Source: Thamnidium elegans (taxonomy: Eukaryota; Mucoromycota; Mucoromycetes; Mucorales; Mucoraceae). Taken from it: 64,000 nt of DNA. The stretch covers positions 310,001 through 374,000 of the forward strand of contig JAIXMG010000025.1 of NCBI GenBank assembly GCA_025201345.1. Direction: 5' to 3'. Position numbers and translations under genes: made by a program. The stretch's first letter is position 1. Each line of letters starts with the position of its first letter. The notes under the pieces are model-generated. The model was not told where the DNA came from. It saw only the letters and a program-made list of their open reading frames with translations, and did no database searches. Shown piece after piece: positions 22,858 through 33,853 of this stretch.

Positions 22858-24437
22858 TTATTCATTTTTTTGAGAGAATTTGAATAACTCAGTGACAGCA
22901 GATGTAAAGCACTGAAAGTTGTAATCTATAAGTCCATGTTTTTTAAAGTTATCGCCTCGAATCATACATATTAAAGCTAATAAACTACAGAAAAAGAAAA
23001 AGTAAATATTCCAAGAATGAGATAATGTTTACTAATTTTACCTGTTGATCTCCTTCATATATAGTACATCTCCATTATTCAATTTAATAATACTTGATGC
23101 TTCTATATCGTTATTAAAAGTGTTGCAGGTTACATTTGTGCCTTCGAAATGACCACTGAGTTCTAATTCATCTAGAGTTGTTTCATCGTATCCATCTTTG
23201 GTATAAGGACCACAACCACTTTGAGGCCTTTACAAAAAAAATATGTATATATATATAATAATAATAATAATTAGTCATGAGTGTACAAGTGTGATTAAGT
23301 ATATATATATATACCCGTATATGCATTCAATATCTAGTACAACATCAATCATATCTGAACACAGTTCGTATGAATCCATTTCAACCGGAGTACTATCTGT
23401 TGCAATATATATTTTGGTCAATGTATCGAACAAGTAAGCTTTTTCCAATCCAGAATTCTAATATCTCTCTTTTTTTTTTAGCGGGCTGTTGTGTTTTTTT
23501 TCTTAAAAAAAAAAGTTTACTTACAGTTCTTAGAATATTCAATAGGTTTTCAAGTGTAGGTAACTCTCTAATGAGTTTTTGAATGATCTTACTAAAGGCT
23601 TCATAAATCGAGTTATCGTAAATACTTGTAAGATGATACAACAAACTAATATTTTCTTCTTGATCAATGTCTTTTAGGTATTCCTGCATTTTTCGAACGA
23701 TATCTATTTTGACATCTAAAGAAAATGTTAATATATATATAAAAATAAATAAATAAATATAAATATAAAAAAAAACATACACAGAACAAGTTTTTACCAT
23801 CTTTATAATCATCTGATAATCCGTCTACTTTATGTATTAAAATTTCAAAGGTCATGTTGGGATTCACTTGATACGCTTTTACAATCGTATACTGTAGCCT
23901 GTGAAGACTATCCGAGTAATCGTCTTGTGCATCAATAACAAATACCAAAGAACCAACTGTATCAAAGATTTCTTTGGCATCGTATGCTGAATTATCAAAG
24001 AAGTTTACCTGACCTGGAAAATCCCAAATTTGAAAGTCAATAAAAGAACGACTACACACACATAAAAAAAAAAAAAAAGGGAATTTAGGATTATTTTTTT
24101 TTTAAAAAAAGAAAAAAAGAATACTTGCGTTACATCTTCTTTTTGAATCTTTATCGTACTTTCTAATAGAATTGTATCTTGCGGTGGCATTTTTCCAAAT
24201 ACAACACGTTGAATACTGGATTTACCACTCCTGTTTTTTATAAGTCATGTGGCGTGCATAAATATATAGTTTTTTTTTTTACCTTGGTAATCCCATAAGC
24301 AAGATACGAGGTTTATCTACAGGTGATCCAACCATAATCTGGTTTGTAATCGTTGGTCCACTTTTATGTATGTGTAAGTTTCTCTCCTTTTCAAAATTAT
24401 TTTCTATATTCTTACTTTTCAGTTTCGAAAGGAGCAT
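22858..24437 (-). CDS. GTR2: Rag-family GTPase Gtr2 (RagC/D), EGO complex
   Basis: Seven exons (24437-24283, 24230-24129, 24051-23798, 23715-23525, 23457-23315, 23227-23042, 22984-22858) give 385 aa. Gtr2 pairs with Gtr1 on the vacuole to pass amino-acid sufficiency to TORC1. The P-loop [18 protein letters not shown], the switch region [26 protein letters not shown] (base recognition) and [21 protein letters not shown] are characteristic of the RagC/D branch. The C-terminal roadblock domain includes [19 protein letters not shown]. Intron 2 needs a GC donor (GCAAGT at 24128-24123) to give EDVTRSFIDF; the nearby GT sites break phase. The start is uncertain: MLLSKLKSK (24437) was chosen, but a Met at 24470 is in frame. 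Confidence 0.93.
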
Positions 24438-24632
24438 AAAGGTAGTGTTCCTGAATATGATAAATATCATTAGAGTTTATTCTATTTTTTTCGGGGGGGG
24501 GGGGAAAGGACAAAACTTACGTTCATGGAGTAACAAAATTAAAAATAAAAAACTAACAGAAAGAAAAAAGAAAGAACAGTGTTCTCTCCCTCTCTCATTT
24601 TTTGATAAATATATCTAGCATGAGACCAAGTT

Positions 24633-24683
24633 TGTGCGACAAGGACTCATGGTTTTACCTTTTGGCTAGAACCATGTCGCACA
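24633..24683. repeat. Short imperfect hairpin
   Basis: TGTGCGAC (24633-24640) plus ATGGTT (24649-24654) pair with AACCATGTCGCACA (24670-24683). The 14-bp stem has an 8-nt bulge on the left arm and a 15-nt loop. It is isolated in the spacer upstream of GTR2 and has no tRNA features. Confidence 0.5.
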
Positions 24684-24907
24684 GATAAAAAGGTGTCGTA
24701 CGTTTTGGGGTTATCGTAAGCTCCAGATTTTTTTTTGTGATAAGATGAACGGTATATATTAAAGTCTAACTAACGATAGATATTTTAGAGATATTAATAG
24801 TACATTTCCTAGAGATTGTAGAGAGATTTTTTTTTAAAAAAATCTGAGCTAGCAGAGTTATGTGTATTCACCTTTTATTACTTGATGATACCTCGATGGT
24901 GTAATAT

Positions 24908-25234
24908 TCATTTATCTATAAAAGGATTATGTATATATATATATATAAAGTCTAGTAAGATCGAGTCAAAGCACCCGTTCATCGCGAAAGGGGAGTTCGG
25001 GGATCTTGCGATGATATTAAGTTGATTACACAGCAGAGAAAAAAATACGTATACTTCATGTTCATCTTGGGTAGAATCTGATCCGCCAGAAAATCTTGTT
25101 TTTATATCTATCCTTTTAAATATGCTTAACGGTTCCACTTTTGTCTTTCTTAAAAAAGAAAAAGAAAAGTGAATTGGAGTATCAGCTAAGAGATATAAAC
25201 AGAGCAATTCTTTTTTACTAAATATCTGTGACAT
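24908..25234 (-). other. Uncertain ORF, possibly a relic exon
   Basis: A 108-codon frame starting MSQIFSKKELLCLYLLADTP. The first 65 residues look protein-like (KRIDIKTRFSGGSDSTQDEH), and upstream sequence continues the frame (YEFIKGLKKVFLVW) across a possible short intron that ends TATTTAG at about 25243. The rest is low complexity. It lies in the 3' flank of TPA1 on the same strand. Unidentified. Confidence 0.2.
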
Positions 25235-25402
25235 AGGTAACCTAAATATTTATAATATATATAAAAAAAAAAAACCTTCTCCACACTAAAAATACTTTTT
25301 TAAGCCCTTTTATAAATTCATATAAGGTTAATGTAACAAGTTGTTTTTTTATTTTTATTTTTAAAAATGAGATCTATATATACAGTTTTTATCCCCTCTT
25401 CT

Positions 25403-27097
25403 TTATTCCTCATCATCATTATCTTCTTCTTCTTCAGACTCATCACCAAAACCTTCAGGTAAGTCATACTCAAAAGCGACATCCCAGCGAGACCCAGGAG
25501 CCTTTGCACTGATATACTTAGTAAAGCGCATGATACCTTCATCTCTCAAAACAAGAGATAATTCATTACGACCAGCTGATAAACTTAATAAAGCACCATC
25601 ATCATCAGCAGCCTTATACACAGCAGCATCCTCTTCTTCATCATGAGGAGCCATATAACATTCGTATCCACCTACCTCACCATCTTCCCAACGTTCAGGA
25701 GAATGTACGTTACAAAAGGTAACATCCAATAAAGCTTGACCTCTAGTATTGGTAGTAGCTAAAGTGTAATCGTGACCAGGACGGAATCTACGCGCTTGGC
25801 CACGGTACCCAATAGGCATGACTTGTGCAATGGTATTTAACCAAACTCTAAATGCTTCTGATTCAAACTTGGATTTCAAGTAGGCAAATATATCATCTTT
25901 ACTGTTGTTGATCATAAAACGAGAACGATGAGGAGGACCTTGTACAATCCAACCGTCTCTGACACCAGTACCGTGAGGAGCAATACCATCGTTACCCGAT
26001 AATACCTTATCTTGTTTATCCAAGTCGGTAGTGACAGCTTCTAATTTAGCTAAAGTCTCGTCGTTTAAAAACTGTTTACATTGCACAGCAGATTCTTCTA
26101 CAAAACGATCTGACATTTGAGAGATAATGTTGAGGTCCAAGTAATGAGGGTTCATAAATTCAGCTAATTCAATCAAAACTTCTTCAGTTAAACCAATCAC
26201 ATCTTCTTCAGTTTGTTGAGTTTCGTATTTTTTAAAGTTATCACTGGTATCTTGTTCTTCAATTAATTGTTCAAGAGATGATTTGGCGGCATCGGTTTCT
26301 TCTTGAGAAGGTTCCTTGTAGCCAGGTTCTCCTGGTTGAGGGATATGGAACCAACCAGAGATACTGAGTCTATTACCAGGACCAACAACTTCTTCAACAG
26401 AGTGGAAGGAGTGTCCGGGTTGAACTGTAAACATAACAAATTGGTTCCATTGAGGTGGGATAATAACGGTAGGCTCGGAAGCAGGTGTACCCTTTTCAAT
26501 AACAGGGTAGAGCTCTAAAGCGCCTCCATCTTTAGCGTCCCAGGGGTGATCGGGATCTGTCAAATATAAGATGTAGGATACGCGACGAGTGCCAATGACA
26601 TCGTCGTGGTTCAATAAATGACAACCTTCTTGGTATGAGTTAATACTCATATCCATCTTGGATCCAGATAACGGTCCACAGTCTGTAACAGCGGAAATAA
26701 AATCACGGAATTCACTAGAGTAAATAGCGTTACGAAGTTCGAATACGCTGGATAAGAGTTTAAGTTCGGATTTAGGAAGACCGTCCAAATTTGCTAAATC
26801 ACCAGTTTGGTTTACCTAATATTATGGTTGGTACCTTTTTTTTTATATATATACCATTTGGATATAGTTTTGCTTTACCTTGTAGATATCAGTTTCCTTT
26901 AAAGTAAAACTAATGTTGGAAAGAATTTCTTTACGAACTCTTCTTAATAAGTTGTCATTGACAAGTTTATCTATTTTACAATGAAGGTAGGGTTTGGATT
27001 CTTTAAAAGCCTTTTCAATAACTTGAGTTGATTCCTTTTCAAAGAGCCCTGTACGGAACTTTTCACTAATGTTTTCTGTCTTTTGTCTCTTGCTCAT
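25403..27097 (-). CDS. TPA1: Prolyl 3,4-dihydroxylase, Tpa1/OGFOD1/Ofd1 family
   Basis: Two exons (27097-26879, 26815-25403) give 543 aa. It is a 2-oxoglutarate/Fe(II) oxygenase that hydroxylates the ribosomal protein uS12 proline and, in fission yeast, tunes the sterol regulator Sre1. The catalytic domain has HLLNHDDVIGTRRVSYILYL (the HxD iron ligands), the distal His in GHSFHSVEEV and the oxoglutarate Arg in NRLSISGWFH. A second C-terminal double-stranded beta-helix follows (GIAPHGTGVRDGW, RFRPGHDYTLA). The protein ends in an acidic tail (DESEEEEDNDDEE). The start MSKRQKTENI carries a likely KRQK nuclear signal, as in orthologues. Confidence 0.95.
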
Positions 27098-27234
27098 TTT
27101 GATACAGTAGTAATAAAAAGAAGAAGTAAAAAAAAAAAAAAAAAAAAAAAAAGTTTTTGTGGCTTTCATATTTTTTTTTATTTTTATTTTTAAAAGTCCC
27201 TGTCAAAATAATGTGTATGCACGAAGTAATAATT

Positions 27235-27663
27235 CTATTCCTTTTGGTTAAGTAACTTTGCCAAAAAACCTCTACTGCCATCCTTTTTATCTTTAAGTGA
27301 GTTTACTAAACTAGTATAATAGTCTGGATTACTAGCAGGAGACAAGATCTTTTCGGACAGTGGGTGCTATTTAAATAGATTTAATACCCCCAACACTTTT
27401 CATTGTATATATAACAGAGTGCATTGACACACTATATATTATACCTTTTCCTTGAACTCGTTGTTTAATAATTTTTCTAAAGCAATTAATTCTCTTTGAG
27501 CTTGAGCGAAATCTAATTGTGATTGGTTTGCAAGTGGTTTTCTGAAAGTTTCTTCTACACGAGTTGTCAAGACTTGCTTTAAATCGCGAGTAGGTCTTAC
27601 TTTATCCACTGGCCATTTTTGAATGACTTTTAAAAAAGAACGATATAAAGGTTGAATTTCCAT
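27235..27663 (-). CDS. UQCC2: Ubiquinol-cytochrome c reductase complex assembly factor, UQCC2/Cbp6-like
   Basis: Exons 27663-27445 and 27366-27235 give 116 aa. The N-terminus MEIQPLYRSFLKVIQKWPVD and following TRDLKQVLTTRVEETFR match the UQCC2/MNF1 family (YRxFLKLxxxWPVDxxxxGRDLxxxLRxRV), which partners Cbp3 to support cytochrome b translation and complex III assembly in mitochondria. Length agrees with the family (about 125 aa). It sits 138 bp downstream of TPA1's start side in the same orientation. The Cbp6 assignment is by family resemblance only. Confidence 0.85.
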
Positions 27664-27784
27664 TTTATTTTATTTTGTTAATCCCAGGGGGTCCTTTAAT
27701 ATATGAAAAAGAAGAAAAAGAAAGAAAAAAAAAAAGTTTGGGAGCAAAGAGTCACACACAGATAGACATAAAGAAAGCGGAGGT

Positions 27785-28729
27785 TTAAGATGCAAGTGGA
27801 TCTTGTTCAAATGGTATATCATCTTCTTCTATACCAAGTTTTTCTTTTAATTCAGTAGGTGGTCCAGGTAAATGTTCAGTTACTGTCTTGAAGATATCTC
27901 GAAACTGTATAAAATATTAGAATAAATAATTATAAAAAAATTCATGCAAATGCAATTTACCATGCCGCGTCTCTTTTTCCATAATTGGCGATATGTATCG
28001 TACTCTTTGTTGGTACGCTTTCTCTTTTCTGGAGGTACAAGAGCTGTGCCTTCTTTTAAGCTATTTAATCTCTCTTGCATTAACGTATTCTAAAATATGT
28101 GTCAGTTGTTTTATTTTTGCGTACTGCGCTTTTTTTTTTATACCTCTTGCTTTAATTTCTCTAATAATTCAGTTGCTTCCAATGTTGTCGGCTTACTTTT
28201 AATTGATGTCAATGCTTTATAGATATATTTTTGTTAGCACACAAAGCAAAACAAAAAATATATACGAGTATCTTACTAGTATCTAATTTCTTGTTTTCAG
28301 TTAAAATTTCTTGATACTTTTCTGTCAATTCTGAAATGGAGTTTGATAACTCTCCAACATTGTCAGAAGGATTAGTTACTTGCTTTACGGAATAGATTGT
28401 GGTCTTGCCGTATACTTTAGCAAATACAGTTTCGTCTTCCACTAGTTTTTCAAGAGCTTTAGTGATACTTGTCTTTGAGTACTTTGAATGTAAGTTGTTG
28501 AAGATATCGGCTTTCATATATATATATATTGTATGAGTGTGGTCAAGTTTTTTTTTTGTTTTTTTATTTGTGTGTATACTTTACTTGCACTGTATGGTCT
28601 GTTTGACTTTGTCAAATAGTCTAATACAGCTTGCTCTATTTCCATACTTAGTAAAAATGTATGCTTATAAAAAAAAAGAGGTTTTTGACAATTACCTTCT
28701 TCTTTGTTTGAATTCTTTTTCTTTGCCAT
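27785..28729 (-). CDS. HOP2: Homologous-pairing protein Hop2 (TBPIP/PSMC3IP)
   Basis: Six exons (28729-28696, 28635-28585, 28510-28277, 28214-28144, 28089-27961, 27904-27785) give 212 aa. Hop2 works with Mnd1 to help Dmc1/Rad51 strand invasion in meiosis. The winged-helix N-terminus reads VLDYLTKSNRPYSATDIF, then VYGKTTIYSVKQ, then the central coiled coil, then EYDTYRQLWKKRRGMF, which matches the TBPIP signature. It ends in an acidic tail (IEEDDIPFEQDP). The acceptor of intron 1 is at AATAG|AG (28636), because the nearer AAG site brings a stop. An intact meiotic gene argues for a sexual cycle. Confidence 0.93.
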
Positions 28730-28896
28730 TTTGATAAAATAAAATATATCTTTCGAAAGAAATAGAGAAGTCAGTCACTTGACAAATTTTTGTTTATTTG
28801 TATTTAGTGTTTTTTCCCTTCTATTTTTTTCCTTTTTTTTTTCCCTTTATCTGTTTTAAAAGAAGGAGAAAAAAAAAACGAATACGAAAAAAAGTA

Positions 28897-30915
28897 ATGC
28901 AGTCCATCAATATGGCAGGTGGAACAACAACAATAATAGCCTTATCGCTTCTAGCAAGCCTAAGTTATTATTATTTATACAACGATAAGCGATTTACCTT
29001 ATCTGAAAGACTTTATTTTTTAATATGCAAACGTAACATTCAAGAAGCTTTATTAGAACATGAACTGTTACAAAAAGGTAGTGTATATATTTTTGCACCA
29101 CTATTGAAAAAAAAAAAAGTTTTTTTTTTAATTCCATCTAATTATACTTAGCTGAACCCGACATTATTACTGAGAATACACAATTTGTTGAAATTAATCA
29201 ACATAAACTTCGTATTGTTCATATTATTCATGAACTTGGTAGTAAAGTACCTTTAATTGTATTTATTCATGGTTTAGGTGGACAGGTAAAATAAAATAAA
29301 ATAAATGATTATGTTGTGTGTTTATATTCAATGTTTTTTTTATTTACAAGGTGTCACAATGGAAATGTCAAATCGAATATTTTTCAAAAACCGCGCATAT
29401 TCTTGCCATTGACTTACTAGGATGTGGTAAAAGTGAAGAAGCGAAAGAGTAGGTAAAAAATAAGGGAGAGGTCAAAGCACCGTGATTTTCGATAAAAAAA
29501 TAAAATAAAAAAAAACTGATTATTTTTATCTATGTAGCTGGGAATCTTATGCGACAGGATCTCTGGTAGACGATGTAAAGCAATTGCTGTTGGATCGTTA
29601 TCAGTACCCTGAAACAGTGATTATTGCACATTCGTACGGCTGCTCCATCGCATCCTTTGTAGCCGCTTCTCCCGAGATGAAAACGACATTAAAGGGATTA
29701 GTATTAATATCACCTAAAGAACAAATCAAAGACATTCAAAAGAGAAATCAAGACAAGTTGAGATGGATTCCAGATTGGCTTTTTAATTGTGCTAGAACAG
29801 CAGATAGAAAGGGTGGATTATATTCTAAAAGTGTAGATCGCTTTTTAGGTAGTGAAGAAAAAGATGAACACATTCGCAAATGTCAATTGCAGTGGAATTT
29901 ACAAAGTAAAACATCGGTTTATAAACGATTTGTACGTAGTGCTGTGTTTCCTGGTAGAGATGTCTATCAGCATATTAAGGTAGGTACGCTTTTAATTGGT
30001 GGTGGACAGGATACGATTACGCCTCCTGCTGAAATGAATGTCATTCGAAATCATTTGTTGGGATTGGATGCTGCTGATGTTCAGTGGGATACTGTCACAC
30101 AAGCAGATAATTTGCGTGTGCCTGTACCTTACGTGATTCCTGATGTAGGGCATGTGCCTATGGTTGTGCATCCTGAATTAGTTAACCCTGTAATCTCGGA
30201 TTTTTTAATCAAGAATTGTGGGTTAAATACCTTGAGTGGAGCGTGGCAGATATTACACAAGACCAAAGGGGAGAATAAATGGGATTTAAAGAACTACGCC
30301 AAGGTAATTACAATTAGAATAAGTTAATTATTATTAGTATTTAATTATGATGGCAGTGGGCTAGTACATCTAATATTACAGAAGTACCTATTGGACCGTC
30401 ATTATTCAGAGCAATGAAAGTAATGCGTCAAACAGATACAAACCACTGTCCTTCAGCTTTAATGGCAAAGTACCCCGAAATTCGATTTATTATTGATATT
30501 TCCAACGATACACCACCTTATCGTTCCAGTGATTTTGAACACTCTCGTATAGAATATATTAAGTTTAAAACGGTATCCAAGATTCCACCTACAAGAGAAG
30601 AAGTTACAAAGTTTAATCAAATTGCCTATGGTTGTTGGCAAAAGAATCCAGAGGCACAAATTGCAGTGCATTGTCATTACGGGTTTAATAGAACTGGATT
30701 CTTTATTTGTTGTTATATGATTGAAAAGTTGGGTGTGAGTGTTCCTGATGCACTTGCTTACTTTAAACAGGCTAGAGCTCCTGGTATTCGGTAAGTTTTT
30801 TTTTTCCCTTTTTTCTGGGTAGGATAAATACTTAAATATTTCTTTTTCTTTTGGTAGACATGCTCACTTTATTGATGAATTGTACCTTCGTTATGTATTA
30901 AATGAGCGTTATTAA
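28897..30915 (+). CDS. Fusion protein: alpha/beta-hydrolase plus atypical dual-specificity phosphatase
   Basis: Six exons (28897-29077, 29152-29285, 29351-29448, 29538-30303, 30357-30790, 30858-30915) give 556 aa. An N-terminal hydrophobic segment (IIALSLLASLSYYYLY) may anchor it in a membrane. The hydrolase domain has IVFIHGLGGQ (oxyanion HG), nucleophile elbow IIAHSYGCS (Ser about 170), acid in GGGQDTITPP and catalytic His in PDVGHVPMVVHPE. After residue about 393 a phosphatase domain starts, NITEVPIGPSLFRAMKVM, with the P-loop IAVHCHYGFNRTGFF (Cys499, Arg505). The HCxxGFNRTG form is the PIR1/RNA-triphosphatase-like subtype. The domains are joined through a phase-0 intron. It is divergent from HOP2, sharing a 167-bp promoter region. 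Substrates are unknown. Confidence 0.88.
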
Positions 30916-31242
30916 AGACCTAAAAAAAAAAAAAGAAGGATTTTTTTTTCTCTTTCTCCCTTCTTTAAAGTGTAACACACAATGTATAAAGGATAGAACG
31001 AGGGATGGGAGGTAATGAAGCTGCGGGGGAAAAAATAAAAAATAAAATAAAAAAAGGGGGGGGTATATATAAAAAGGAGATGACAACATTTTCCCTCATT
31101 AGGGGGGGGGGGGGGAGAGAGAACTTTCTCTCTATTCTCCGTTATATATATATATATATATTATATAAAGAATCAATCTTGGATATTTTTTGTTGTTGTT
31201 CCTTTTTTTTCTTGCGTACATATATTTATCTTTTTCATGATT
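30916..31242. other. Short intergenic spacer
   Basis: Low-complexity spacer with G runs (31058-31064, 31103-31114) and a TA microsatellite (31145-31166) before the coiled-coil gene. Confidence 0.5.
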
Positions 31243-32689
31243 ATGCCTTGTCTAGGAGCACGAAAAAAACCAAATAGTACAGCTAGTAGAAGTATCATTC
31301 ATGATAAATCCGTAGTAGAAGCTATTCCTAGTCGAGTACCTAGTAGTATAGCACCAAGTAGAGCAGCTAGCATGACTAGTCATCAATCTGTTATTACACA
31401 AATAAAACAAGAATATAATGATCTAAAATCCAAGGCAAGCTTCTATATTATTATCTTTTCAAGGCTTTTATTTATTTATACTTCTCCTCTTTTTTTTTTT
31501 ATAATAGAACCAGGAGCATGTAGATATTATCTCTAAACAAGCAGCTGAATTAGACCAACTTCGAAAAGAAGTCAGTATTAAATCATTATCTGTATCTGAT
31601 CCAATCGAGACTCGATCTCAAGAGCTGGAAAAGTTATTAGAAGAAAGAAATCAACAGATACAAGAGTTGGTAGATAGATTAAATATTGATTGTGAACAGG
31701 ATAATCAAATCCATTTGGAGTTGCAGGAAAAGGATAGGTTATTGCAGGAAAAACAGTGCCAATTGGAGGAGTTGAAGGCTCAATGGGAGTCTGAACGAGC
31801 AGAGTTGATTAAACCTGCTTTACAACAAGTAAATACCCAATTGGAAGAGTTGAAAGAAACGGTAATATACATATATATATAAAAAGTAAGGGGAAAGAAA
31901 ACTTATTTTGTTGTTTGTAGAATAAAATTGCGGTTGATCGTTTAACAGAAAAAGAAAACGAATTAGCTGAACTTCGTGCACAGTTAAATAGAAGAGATAG
32001 AAAACCAAAACAATCTTCAAAAGATCAAGACAATCAAAAGAGATTGAATAGGTTAACTATGGACTTAGAAAATGATCGTTTATTAATACAAAGACTTGAC
32101 GAACTAAATCAACAACTTGAGGTAATATAGGTATATAATAGTCCTTTTGTGTATACGTATAATAATATTCTTTTATCTATCGCAGACACAAAAACAAAAG
32201 CATGAAACAATCCTCGAATCACACGCAAAAGTAATCGCTGAAAAAGACCATGCACTTTTACAGCAACAAAAATCATTAAAGCAATTAAAAATCAGTCATG
32301 ATAACGCAACAAAGACATTGGAGCAAGAACAATTACACAGCTTGAAAAAATTACAGTTACAACATCAAAACGATATGACCGTTTTAAAAAAGAGATTAAA
32401 GACAGCAGAGACACAAGCTAAATCAACTGTAGATGATGAATTGGACCAAATTCTAGTGGAGTTTGAACAGTCGCAACATAATCATTCAATTCAAGTAGCT
32501 AGTTTACAACAATCTTATAAAGAACAAATAACAGTGATGAAGCAAGGTCAACAAGCTGAAATGCAAAGTTTAATTGATACCAAGAGAGTAAAACAGAGAC
32601 AACCAAGCGTTTCAAAGTTACGAGATTCCAAGTTTCAATGGCCTCCTACTGCTGCTCCTGCGCCTGCTGCTTCTTCTATCGCTGGTTAA
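31243..32689 (+). CDS. Long coiled-coil protein of unknown function
   Basis: Four exons (31243-31434, 31508-31861, 31921-32121, 32186-32689) give 416 aa. The N-terminus MPCLGARKKPNSTASRS is basic and Ser-rich; residues about 45-370 are heptad-rich coiled coil (for example QELEKLLEERNQQIQELVDR, EKDRLLQEKQCQLEELKAQW). The end is a short basic-Pro tail (KRVKQRQPSVSKLRDSKF, then Ala-Pro rich). It is probably a cytoskeletal or tethering scaffold, but no family is recognised. Intron 1 has a GC donor (AAG|GCAAGC at 31435); no GT donor lies within about 45 nt upstream. A Met at 31237 is in frame; 31243 is preferred but unproven. Confidence 0.82.
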
Positions 32690-32805
32690 ATAACAAATTA
32701 TATAATAAAAATGTGAAGAAAAAGGGATGATGGGGGATATATATATATATATAATTATATTTTTTTTTTCTTATCTTGTATGTGTATTTTTTTTTTTTTT
32801 TTTTT

Positions 32806-33053
32806 TTAAATGGGCATGAATATTTGATCTATGTATAAAGAATATAAGTAAAAAAGGCGTTTTACTAACTACCATATAGTATGTATTTACCGATGGCTCG
32901 TTGTAAATACATGTCTTTTGGTACTTCTGGTTTATACAACGAGTTTTTAACGCAAATATTACTCTTTAATTTCTTGTAACGAAAGTTAGCATAACTCCAT
33001 GGTTGTTTCATTACAGTGTTAAAAGTATATTTTTGTTTGGTTTCTTTTTCCAT
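32806..33053 (-). CDS. Small protein of 61 aa, unknown
   Basis: Exons 33053-32891 and 32828-32806 join in phase 1 across a 62-nt intron (GTAAAT...CATAG). The product starts MEKETKQKYTFNTVMKQPW and ends QRAIDQIFMPI. Without splicing the frame ends in YILYGS; the spliced form has clean splice sites and a more natural C-terminus. It is too short for a domain call, but the composition (aromatic and basic, no low complexity) supports a real gene. Confidence 0.5.
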
Positions 33054-33853
33054 TTTATTATAAAGACATAAAAATGGAAAGGCATATGATATAAAAAAAA
33101 GTGGGTTTTTATACACTTTTTTTTTTTTTTTTTTTTTTTTGGAATGATAAAGTGCATCATTGTTTGATATAACCTATAGTATAAAAAGTTTTTTTTTTCG
33201 CGAGTATACAGAAATCAGATGATGACACTAATTTCAATTACATTCTCTTATTATTAGTGACGCATTTTTTGCATGATATCATTTTATGTAAGATTAAGCC
33301 CATTATCTAAAGTGATCTATTTTATTTTTCTTTTTATTTAAGGTGGTTTAGAATTCGAGTCGCTAGGGATCCTGACTTTCTATTAAACTCTGAGAACTAA
33401 GGAAAAAGAGTGAGTACTAGGCAAAGATATATCCTTTCGTCTGAGGTTGTTGGTTTCTTACAGATGGGTATAGTATATAAGTAGTAGGATCGCTATTGAT
33501 TTTAAGTTTTGACAGGAGCATGGATTCAGTAGATTGATCTCGTCTATAGAAAATATCAAGGCCTCCCATCTGTTCCAGAGGGGATATGAACCAGTGGGCT
33601 AACATTAGGTCATAAGGATTTAATAAAAACATACAGATAGCACTTTCCCTTGTAATAGTTGTAAATAGTCATAAAATAATGGAAGTGGGAAAAATATTCT
33701 TATTTATAGTGTAAACATAGTGAAAAAAAAAGAAAAAAAAGTATCGATTATTTATCCATTGATGAAAGGGTTACAATGGCTGTTCATCAACTCTTTGTTT
33801 ACTAGTCTTTTTTTTTATTAATCTAAATTTATGTAAATGAGGGGGGGGGGGGT
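33054..33853. other. Intergenic region with weak ORF
   Basis: 800 bp. A minus-strand frame at 33417-33632 (MFLLNPYDLMLAHWFI..QMGGLDIFYRRDQ) is protein-like but is preceded by an in-frame stop and has no exon partners; I treat it as a possible relic. Poly-T (33118-33140) and G (33842-33852) runs are present. Confidence 0.4.

Larger units (their letters stand above)
24438..25402. other. Spacer between GTR2 and TPA1
   Basis: About 965 bp, mostly AT-rich, with a G9 run (24495-24504), a hairpin (24633-24683) and a weak minus-strand ORF (24908-25234), both listed separately. Confidence 0.5.

Noticed and set aside
28585..28590. Sixth GC donor (GCAAGT) in HOP2 exon 2
   Set aside because: GCAAGT is present, but the overlapping GT donor (GTAAAG) gives the right phase and the conserved RPYSATDIF.
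33340..33372. tRNA-like TTCGAGTC sequence
   Set aside because: No cloverleaf can be drawn and no A-box at the right distance.
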